A stretch of 64,000 bases of DNA from Agarophyton chilense. Taxonomy: Eukaryota; Rhodophyta; Florideophyceae; Gracilariales; Gracilariaceae. Positions 56,770-64,000 of this stretch are shown here, piece after piece (position 1 is the first letter of the stretch; the number at the start of each line of letters is the position of its first letter). The position numbers were made by a program, and so were the translations under genes. The DNA lies in contig JARGXX010000001.1 in assembly GCA_030374765.1 (NCBI GenBank), forward strand, positions 1,178,001 through 1,242,000. The letters are read 5' to 3'. The notes under the pieces were generated by a model. The model had not been told where the DNA came from, made no database searches, and saw nothing but the letters and a program-made list of their open reading frames with translations.

Positions 56770-58911
56770 ATGGCTCGTGTCCATTTCTGTGGATTTCTAT
56801 GCTCCCTTGTGATCTGCTTGAGCCTAAGTTTCAACTCTCTTGCCTTTCAAGACAAATTGCCTGTTAAACTTCCGCTTCGATCACGTCGACTCGTCTTCCA
56901 TCGCGACTTTTGGAAAACCGTTCCGGAATTGAACTCCGTTGTCCGCGATGAGTCTTCACCCGTGGATCCTTTTATTCAATATGAAGGAAATGGAAACAAC
57001 GAGGGCAACGAAATGCAGGAAGCGTCTGACACTGTAGCATCTGACCCCGAGGTGAAGGTCGATACGGAGGCGGAGGACACTCAGGAACAGCCGAAAGAAG
57101 AGGAAGAAGCAGATGCTTTTGATACAAATGATTCGGACGATTCGGACGATCAAGCCCAAGTGGTAGACCCGGCTGATTCCACTAACGCTAATGAAACCGA
57201 CACGGCACCGGAAAGCGGAGTCTCCGAAAGTGGAGTTTCGGAGGGCGCTAACGAAGATAGTGTATCTGAGGTAGAGTCAAGAGATGGGAGCGAACCTGTT
57301 GCACCAGATTCGGGCATTTCTTCTTTGAGCGCAGACAATTCATCTAATACCGAAGAGAGCAGTGATCAATCTGTCTCGCAGCCATCCAATGCAACTGAAA
57401 GTGCAGCAGACGAAGACTCTTCTACACTCTTGTCCAATACAACTGGAGGAAACAACGATACGAATGCATTTATGGCCTTTAAGTTGCGCCATATGGTGGA
57501 AACCGATTCGACTGCAGATGAGGCCTTTCACCTCGTTACCATCTTCGAAGAAGGAAAATTCAGTGGTCCTTTTTCTGACAGTCCATCTTCGACCAATATT
57601 GATGCAGTTTCTTCCTCCGAAACGGAGAAATGGTACATGGAAAGTGCATACGCAGATAGAATATCTTTCCGCCTTGATTACACTCCAGACTCTTCTGACT
57701 ACAAGATTTCAGAGCCCGTCATTGCCGTGTCGTCTGAAACTGGAATACAGCCTGTGCTCCAGGACTTTCAAAACGATCCTGAGAACGGAGAGGGCTCATT
57801 TTCTGTCCTGTATCGATGTTTATCGGAAGGACCCGAAGAGTCTTATATATCTCTTCACATGCAAGTGACAGGATCCCATAGTTTTGATACGGCATGGAAG
57901 AAAGTATGCGGTCGTGGGCGTCACGAGCACATGGAATTCGGCTTCACATCTCATGATCTAGGGACCGTACTGTTTAACAAAGACGGTACATATGGGAAAG
58001 ATGAACAAAGAATTCTGGAGATTGGCCCCATGGATACAAGTACGGAACTAACTATGAAGCTTACCCCACCTGCATATACCCTTGATTTCAAAGATCCGTT
58101 TATCATTTCGAACTCAGACTACGTCTCGGTTGCATTACGTGGTACAGTTGCTGGGGGAACCGTGACTAGTGATGGGCTGACCAAGTTTTCTGTTCTTTAT
58201 GAATGCCAAGCGACCGCAATTGCAAACATTGCATTTTCGGTAGCGATCCCCCCATGGGATAACATGACAGCGGTCTGGCGTAAAGATTGTGGTGGAAAGT
58301 CCTCCCAATCTCTGCTTATTGGCACTACTGGCCCAGGTTCGTACGAGGTTGTACACGAAGGGGAAGTCAATTTGCAATACAACATTACTGAAAATACATA
58401 CATTGGTGATGTGCAAGATGTTGCGGAAGTAATTCCCGGGAACACTGACTACAAGAAGTTCTACATAACAAACAGCGACGATACGTCAGACATTCATGTG
58501 CAAACTCTTTCGATGACCATGTCAGACCCATCTGTCGTTTCTCCTACTATACAAACATCTTTGGTCGCTAGTTCCTCCTATCTCTCAACAAGTGGGGGAG
58601 TGATCGGGCGAAAGGAAACAAAGTCACTATACCTGCATTTTATATGCAAAAAAGAAGGGAAGTCGCTTATTTTAGTGACTCTCCCAATACTGAGGTACAG
58701 GAACATCGAATTTGGTTTCCTAAAAGAATGCTTTGAACCCAAAATACATCGACATTCAGGTTTTCTGCAGACCGCTGGCTCAATCATGGAAGCTACTCTT
58801 CTATTGGCCATAGTTGGGTGCGGGGCAGGATGGGTATACTATAGACGACGAAGTCGAAATGTGGGCAAGAAATATGCAGCTGTTCCGACGAGCGAACGCG
58901 GCCTACCCTAG
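56770..58911 (+). CDS. Type I membrane protein with three Cys-containing repeats, function unknown
   Basis: The 713 residues begin with a signal peptide (FLCSLVICLSLSF, cleavage near residue 25). A strongly acidic Ser/Asp/Glu/Asn-rich segment follows (about 65-230). A lumenal or extracellular region (about 235-665) has a pattern that recurs three times: an F/L-x-V/L-x-Y/F-x-C strand and, about 30 residues later, W/F-x-K-x-C. The three pairs are FSVLYRC with WKKVCG, FSVLYEC with WRKDCGG, and LYLHFIC with FLKECFE. One transmembrane helix (about 669-689) and a short basic tail (YYRRRSRN, end TSERGLP) close it. The paired Cys probably form one disulfide per repeat. I do not recognise the family; a cell-surface, wall-contact or ER role would fit equally well. 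Confidence 0.8.
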   Translation: MARVHFCGFLCSLVICLSLSFNSLAFQDKLPVKLPLRSRRLVFHRDFWKTVPELNSVVRDESSPVDPFIQYEGNGNNEGNEMQEASDTVASDPEVKVDTEAEDTQEQPKEEEEADAFDTNDSDDSDDQAQVVDPADSTNANETDTAPESGVSESGVSEGANEDSVSEVESRDGSEPVAPDSGISSLSADNSSNTEESSDQSVSQPSNATESAADEDSSTLLSNTTGGNNDTNAFMAFKLRHMVETDSTADEAFHLVTIFEEGKFSGPFSDSPSSTNIDAVSSSETEKWYMESAYADRISFRLDYTPDSSDYKISEPVIAVSSETGIQPVLQDFQNDPENGEGSFSVLYRCLSEGPEESYISLHMQVTGSHSFDTAWKKVCGRGRHEHMEFGFTSHDLGTVLFNKDGTYGKDEQRILEIGPMDTSTELTMKLTPPAYTLDFKDPFIISNSDYVSVALRGTVAGGTVTSDGLTKFSVLYECQATAIANIAFSVAIPPWDNMTAVWRKDCGGKSSQSLLIGTTGPGSYEVVHEGEVNLQYNITENTYIGDVQDVAEVIPGNTDYKKFYITNSDDTSDIHVQTLSMTMSDPSVVSPTIQTSLVASSSYLSTSGGVIGRKETKSLYLHFICKKEGKSLILVTLPILRYRNIEFGFLKECFEPKIHRHSGFLQTAGSIMEATLLLAIVGCGAGWVYYRRRSRNVGKKYAAVPTSERGLP

Positions 58912-59051
58912 ATAGTGATTGAGACCATGGCGTGTCGTTCATTTTTGTTCGCCAGCTGGAAGCAGCTTCACTTTGGCCCTAAAACCACTGCGTGGGATGC
59001 TTAATAACAATTGTATATGTAGAAATTTGAATACGATGGTAAACTTTGATC

Positions 59052-60110
59052 TTAATTGAGTTCAGATTTCGGTAAGAAATCTGCTATGCTATTGACGTAA
59101 AAGTCGGGTTTGATGGTGTTACAGGGGGAAAGGAGCTTCTCCTCGGTTGTTACACCTGACAGAGTTAGGACGCTGGATAGCCCGTTGTCCTTACCAAATA
59201 AAATGTCCGTGTCAAGCCGGTCCCCAACCATACATATTTCATTGCGAGATATCCCGTATTTCGAGACAATGTAATCTATCATGAGCGATGACGGCTTCCC
59301 GACCAAGATTGGTTCCTTGCCAGTACAGCCTTTGATGGCACCGACCATGGACCCATTTCCGGCCCATTCCTGGGCATCTGTTAAATGCGTAACGGCATCG
59401 AGGTTTGTAGCGATGAACTTGCACCCTGGGTTCTCGTTAATACAAAGCTGGGCATATTGGATTTTATAGTAGTTGATGTAACGATCGAATCCAACGATGA
59501 CTGCACCGACATCATGGTCATGCTCCAGTCGCCCTCCAGCAGCCATGTTCGGTTGCTTCTCGGCATGAGCGGGACCACCGATGTACGGCACTCCAATCAG
59601 GTCCAGTTCCTCTGGAATACCCACCTCACCAATAACATACACCTTTTTTCCGGTGGCCTTAAAATCTGTCTGCTCGAGATATGCGGCCGCTGCGAAGCTT
59701 GACGAGAATATCTCTTCCGATTGGGCATCTAGGCCAAGTTTCGTAAACTTCTTAAGATATCCTGCACGGCTCTTCGTGGAGTTGTTCGTGACGAAAACCA
59801 CTTGCTTGCCAAGTGACCGCACATAGTCCAGTACTTCTGGAACTCTATCAATAACAGAGTCGCCACGCCAGACAACGCCGTCGCAATCGAAGATAAAAAT
59901 ACTTGTTTTGGAGAGCAGTTCGGAGGGGCTTGTGAGCTTCTGGACCTGTTGAACGGAAGTCATATCCGGAGCAATGGTCATGCGGGGTTGGCCACGAATC
60001 ACGCTTCGATCAGCTTGCTTCGCGGGTTGGTAAATATGATGCTTTGTTGAGACGACCTTCTGCGTGGGAACAAACGAGAAACTATTAGAAAAAACTGGCA
60101 CAAAAGCCAT
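59052..60110 (-). CDS. PGLP1: Phosphoglycolate phosphatase, plastid-targeted
   Basis: It removes phosphate from 2-phosphoglycolate, the first step of photorespiration, in the plastid. The 352 residues begin with a transit peptide of about 55 residues (MAFVPVFSNSFSF, rich in Ser/Val/Lys, no acid), with the Phe near the start typical of red plastids. The HAD core has motif I FDCDGVVW (nucleophile and acid/base Asp), motif II VFVTNNSTKSR, the C2A cap region with VGAVIVGFDRYINYYKI, ATNLDAVTHL, the Lys motif VGKPSS and motif IV MVGDRLDTDILFG. This is the HAD-IIA layout of plant and algal PGP. The gene is intact and without introns. A 4-nitrophenyl phosphatase-type relative is the alternative, but the transit peptide favours PGP. 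Confidence 0.9.
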   Translation of the reverse strand: MAFVPVFSNSFSFVPTQKVVSTKHHIYQPAKQADRSVIRGQPRMTIAPDMTSVQQVQKLTSPSELLSKTSIFIFDCDGVVWRGDSVIDRVPEVLDYVRSLGKQVVFVTNNSTKSRAGYLKKFTKLGLDAQSEEIFSSSFAAAAYLEQTDFKATGKKVYVIGEVGIPEELDLIGVPYIGGPAHAEKQPNMAAGGRLEHDHDVGAVIVGFDRYINYYKIQYAQLCINENPGCKFIATNLDAVTHLTDAQEWAGNGSMVGAIKGCTGKEPILVGKPSSLMIDYIVSKYGISRNEICMVGDRLDTDILFGKDNGLSSVLTLSGVTTEEKLLSPCNTIKPDFYVNSIADFLPKSELN

Positions 60111-61855
60111 AATGGAACAAAATTATACTGGGTGAGGAAATTTAAGAGTTGAAAGCTTCTGGGCACGGCTTCGTTGTCACACACCGAAACAAGAGCTAAG
60201 CACCAGGCTCGAACTGCCGATGATATTTGACCAAAGGGGGCGACAAAGCGCCTGACTTGCAGAGTAGAAGGAATATGACGTACCGGTCACTAAAGAAGAG
60301 CAATGAAGGCATTGTGAAATGGATGGTGCTAAGCCTCTGACTGACATGCTGGGCGATGCTTCGTTGACGGACAAAAATTAATGGAGTAGAACGCATGAGC
60401 GATGGAGGAATAAGAATTCGTCCAACTACAAGCCTTTCTCCTCACACGTGGAAATATGTAAGCCACATAAAAGGGTCCGTTGTCCTGCAATTTGCAGAGG
60501 TGGCGGATGAAACTCCGCTGTCAGTTTGCACAGGGTCGTTGGCATAAACCGGAATTGTCAACCGAATGCGACTCTGGCAGTCTTCAAGTTTGTCTGTCTA
60601 TTCTACTGGGAGGTGACAGGCGTGGGTTGCTATCGACTTCAGTGGGCAATCCATTGTAACCAAGTACAAGGGTAAGGGCTACCGCAATCATCGAGCAGAT
60701 GTTGCTTGAAAAAGTGCAATAGCAAGCAAAGATTGCATTTAAAAAATTATACAACGATGAGCAAATTCTTACAAGACTCATCTTTCACTTTCTCCTGGTA
60801 AGAGTTTATTTCCTCAAAATCACGATTAGTGTCACCTTTTGTGTCGTCGAGAAAAACTTCGAACTATCCAGAGGTAACGGAAATTTGCATCTCAACAAAG
60901 AGTTCTAACTCCGGGATGCACGCAGTTACCTTTTGAATTATTCTTGATGTTTTGTGTGAACGAAATATTCACGCTTGGACATAGAAAAATCATAGCAGTT
61001 TATTACCATCATACTGAGCCCCTTCTCTTCCATCACTGTGTAACACAAAAGCCACAGAAGTCATTAGGTCAAAAAAACACAAAAGACTTAGTTCAGTTAA
61101 TGAACTAACTTATGTGTTTGATGCTGTTCGGCACGTGACGCATTTCAAGGAGTCTTCAGGCATCAGATTTACCTGGCTTGCGAAATCAGACCTGTAGATC
61201 CACATAGAAAATCAAGGTGGAGCAGAACAAGACTTCCCGAGCGTTAGGGTCAACCGCCAAAAGGTACATAAACAACTCATAATGGAAGCACTAAAAAAAA
61301 CCTCGTCTTGCTGAGAAGCGGGACTATCTATAGGATAAGGATAAGTCTTTACCGTGTTAGGAATTAGAACACAACGTCCATTATGGTGAAGACTCCTCCT
61401 CCTTCGCATGCCACATATTAAATAACCCTTGCTATCTCGTTTAAAAACCAGAATCGAGCTAACTTTCTCGATAGAGAGGCATGACTGTAATAATCTTGAG
61501 CACTACCCTGACGTACGTAGTATATTTGCGGAGATGACGAGGTGTGAATGGGTTCTCCTGCTTTCGATGAATAGATGGTGAAGAGACATATGCAACCGGA
61601 ATAGGAACGCTGCTGCTTCGTCTTGCTAAAACAGGCGCCACTTTGGCGCTTGCTTCTGATGCTCCTGGTAAGAGATCAGCCGAATCTGATGCTCTCGGTA
61701 CAACATGCTGGCGAAATGACTTGCTTGTGACACCAAAAGCGGCCCGAATTGGATGGGATGCATTATACATCCTCAAAAAGAATAGCTAAGGGCTCGAATC
61801 GCCAGGGCCAAATCACTTTGTCGCCCGCCTCCTGCATGCACGAGGAAATTGTTGG
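60111..61855. other. Intergenic region, no gene seen
   Basis: Short frames on both strands (for example 60177-60396 and 61459-61776, minus) have no recognisable features. The region should include the promoter of the phosphatase (right of 60110) and of the sulfotransferase. Confidence 0.5.
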
Positions 61856-61927
61856 ATGAAATGGTGCATGGCTTCTCCAACATGTAACCTCTCCTTCGGA
61901 TTCTCTCCAAAGCAACCGGCTATCACG

Positions 61928-62938
61928 ATGACAAGCCGCTCTCCTAACCCGCCGTTTTGGCGCACCCGAAAGGCACTTTTGCGCCTGCCTATCCTCACAC
62001 AACTCTCCATGGCCGCCGTGGCGGGCGCTCTGGGATTGCTTCTCATTCAAAACATCGCCGCCGCCCTTGTAACCAATACCGCCAGAACCAGCTCTCCAGG
62101 CTTCGATTCGGGAATCAGGCCGAGGGTTCGGCTTCCACCACGTCCGTCACCTCTAGTTATTGCAGCAGCAGGCCTTCCGCGAACTGGGTCAACATGGGTT
62201 TACAACGTGCTTCGCATCCTTGCACGCATTCGAGATCCGAATTCCGTCGCAGGATGGTATGCTGATCTAATCAACATATGGAAGAATCACAAGACCAGAA
62301 GGTACGAGCATATGAAAGAGTCATGGTTGACGGCATACAGATCATTGAATACAAGTCTGGTTATTAAGATGCACGGCCCAGGCCCCTTCAAACTATTTTC
62401 ACATGGATCGCCGCTGGAAAAAGGAGCCGATCTTACAGTCATCACACATCGAGATTTGAGAACGGAAGTTCGATCATGGGTGTATCAAAATTGGAACTCA
62501 TCAATACATTCTGGTGACATCAATTCAACACCATTTAAAGACCCTAATCAGTGGGTTCGAGTTGCACATCACATCTTGGACGAACGCAAGAGCACTTTGA
62601 AATCAATCGGGAGCGGGCGCTTTCTAGATATCCGGTATGAAGAATGGAACAATCAACCGCTCGAGAAGCAGGTTGCCGTTATCAAACAAATCGCGGATGA
62701 ACTTGATTGGGATTATACGTCAGCGGAGCTTATGGCGACAGCGATTGAAGCGGCAAGATTAGAACCTCCCGCCAACGACGCTGTGTTAATGTACAACCCC
62801 GTGAACAAGCTGCATCCGGGACATACGAGGGTTGACGCAACAAATCCTGATTTCATTAAGGCATTGAAGAGCGGGTTTCGAGCCATCGAACAGGATACTG
62901 ACAGCAGTTTGTTTCTTAATCTCAAACACTATACATGA
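61928..62938 (+). CDS. Type II membrane sulfotransferase
   Basis: Sulfotransferases move sulfate from PAPS to sugars or other acceptors. I chose the ATG at 61928 (ACGATG context, 336 residues). An in-frame ATG at 61856 would add 24 residues ahead of a short cytosolic tail. A basic tail (WRTRK) precedes one membrane anchor (LSMAAVAGALGLLLIQNIAAAL), the Golgi type II layout. The PAPS 5'-phosphosulfate loop is AAGLPRTGSTWVYNVLR and the 3'-phosphate region is THRDLRTEVRSW. Later FLDIRYEEW matches the usual structural block. In a red alga, a role in sulfated galactan (carrageenan or agar-like) synthesis is plausible but inferred; the acceptor cannot be read from sequence. Confidence 0.82.
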   Translation: MTSRSPNPPFWRTRKALLRLPILTQLSMAAVAGALGLLLIQNIAAALVTNTARTSSPGFDSGIRPRVRLPPRPSPLVIAAAGLPRTGSTWVYNVLRILARIRDPNSVAGWYADLINIWKNHKTRRYEHMKESWLTAYRSLNTSLVIKMHGPGPFKLFSHGSPLEKGADLTVITHRDLRTEVRSWVYQNWNSSIHSGDINSTPFKDPNQWVRVAHHILDERKSTLKSIGSGRFLDIRYEEWNNQPLEKQVAVIKQIADELDWDYTSAELMATAIEAARLEPPANDAVLMYNPVNKLHPGHTRVDATNPDFIKALKSGFRAIEQDTDSSLFLNLKHYT

Positions 62939-63338
62939 TTCAAACGCAAGGGCTCGATACTAATGGGTACTTCGGGGATGCACCATTAAAAGTGACAGCG
63001 TATCTGAGCGTCATTAATTGTTCTCCTCCTGTCGCTTTCGAGACCTCAATGATCTGCATGAGGGAACATATTAGAGAGGAACGCTTCCAAGCAAAGGCCC
63101 AGGGACTGCTCGGAGAAAGACTTTGTTTTGACCGAGAATCATAATATTCACCGCCCGAAGATGGCTAAAAGGTCATTGGCTACGCAGAAATACATCCTGG
63201 TAGGTGTAGCCATGCATTCCATGAGGTCGTAGACGTCGGGTGTGTCTTTCGCAAAGGGTCAAGAACAACTGACCCATCCTTTTGGCAGACGGTGGGCGGC
63301 CGAGAACAGTTCCATGTCAATTTTCAAAAATCTTCATC
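62939..63338. other. Intergenic region, no gene seen
   Basis: A 69-codon frame (62935-63144) overlaps the sulfotransferase stop and has no family features. Nothing else is seen. Confidence 0.5.
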
Positions 63339-63419
63339 CGACAACGGAGAGATTCGAACTCTCGCCTCCGAGGAGATTGGATTAGCAGTCCAACGCCTTA
63401 ACCACTCGGCCACGTTGTC
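63339..63419 (-). tRNA. tRNA-Ser(GCT)
   Basis: On the minus strand the acceptor arms GACAACG and CGTTGTC pair perfectly. The D arm is GCCGAGTGGTTAAGGC, the anticodon arm TTGGA-CTGCTAA-TCCAA gives anticodon GCT, the long variable arm is TCTCCTCGGAGGC (class II, as in Ser), and the T arm is GAGAG-TTCGAAT-CTCTC. The discriminator is G, as in eukaryotic tRNA-Ser. The box A and box B consensus are within the gene. No intron. Confidence 0.95.
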
Positions 63420-64000
63420 ACCGATTGCTTGTTCTTCGGCATTTGTGCATTGTATCTATACCATAATTCCAAAGATAAGGTTCGAAGTTAAATTATAATA
63501 ATATCTAAAGGGTTTACGCTTTGTAGAAATGGCAATTTCATTGCGTTTGCTTAAGCAAATGACTACAATTCTCGCCAACATCCGAGGTACCGTCGTACGT
63601 AAACGACTAAAACCGACGCCTTGAACAGACATCAGCGCGAGCGTTCACCATCAAGTTTTATTTGTTATGCCAAATATTTCATGAAAAGGTTCGAACGGGG
63701 AGGAAACGGATGATCATGGGTAGCAAAATGCTGATGCATCTGAGAAATAACTCTGGCTACATACAGTATAACGCTTCCGTTCAAGGTGACCAAATGGCTC
63801 GGTGAACTCTATGCGCCGCGGAGGCAACGAAGGAACACGTTGGGTGCTGGGGCTCTGCCGCCTGTTTCCGGATGCAGGCCCTGCATTTTACTAGTTCTGA
63901 TACTCCATGCGGGTCAGCTTTCGCTGACCCCACTTTGTACTATCTTCATTCAACCAATTCTATGATCGTTCTCTTCGATATTCGAGATTGAGCATACTGC
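63420..64000. other. Intergenic end of window, no gene seen
   Basis: No frame or repeat of note is seen. A short inverted repeat, GGGTCAGC and GCTGACCC, lies at about 63912-63932. Confidence 0.5.

Noticed and set aside
63339-63419. tRNA-Ser as the primer of the gypsy elements
   Set aside because: Its 3' end (CGTTGTCG plus CCA) is not complementary to the shared primer binding site.
1-64000. CRISPR arrays, bacterial operons or rRNA genes
   Set aside because: No regularly spaced repeats, Shine-Dalgarno-led operons or rRNA signatures were seen; the content is eukaryotic.

Overview
The window looks like nuclear DNA of an intron-poor red alga, most likely a florideophyte such as Chondrus or a relative. 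The evidence is a plastid-targeted phosphoglycolate phosphatase with a red-algal type leader (starts MAFVP), long intronless host genes, a Golgi-type sulfotransferase of the kind used on sulfated galactans, a eukaryotic tRNA-Ser(GCT), and a dense load of Ty3/gypsy, PIF/Harbinger and Tnp2-type elements. The organism is an inference; no marker gene is present.

Left arm (1-6434): AT-rich DNA, a solo LTR (809-1409), a decayed PIF/Harbinger element (transposase 1647-3016 converging on an accessory protein at 3157-3741), then a second, more decayed Harbinger element (accessory ORF 4946-5473, transposase remnant 5784-6434).

Centre (6440-51833): a nested transposon block that I can resolve base by base. 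Level 1: gypsy chromovirus A (LTRs 6440-7072 and 51225-51833, target duplication CTAGT), inserted in the second Harbinger transposase. Level 2: a DNA transposon (about 14765-25339, 16-base terminal inverted repeats with one mismatch) inserted in A. It carries a Tnp2-type transposase, an accessory ORF and a nearly full-length Slo/BK-type potassium channel gene. Level 2': gypsy element B1, minus strand (26933-49688, duplication GGTCT), also inserted in A. Level 3: gypsy element B2, plus strand (38012-49639, duplication AAACC), inserted in the 5' LTR of B1. All three gypsy elements have the order LTR, PBS, gag, protease-RT-RNase H-integrase, chromodomain, then a long gene on the opposite strand (here called aORF), polypurine tract, LTR. 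All three share one unusual primer binding site. Every large reading frame in the block carries stops or frameshifts, so none is intact as read here.

Right arm (51834-64000): host DNA with four intact genes and a tRNA: a K+-dependent Na+/Ca2+ exchanger (53978-55630), a type I membrane protein with three Cys-containing repeats (56770-58911), phosphoglycolate phosphatase (59052-60110, minus), a type II membrane sulfotransferase (61928-62938) and tRNA-Ser(GCT) (63339-63419, minus).

The most novel items are the conserved antisense gene shared by the chromoviruses, and the capture of a Slo/BK-type channel between the ends of a DNA transposon.
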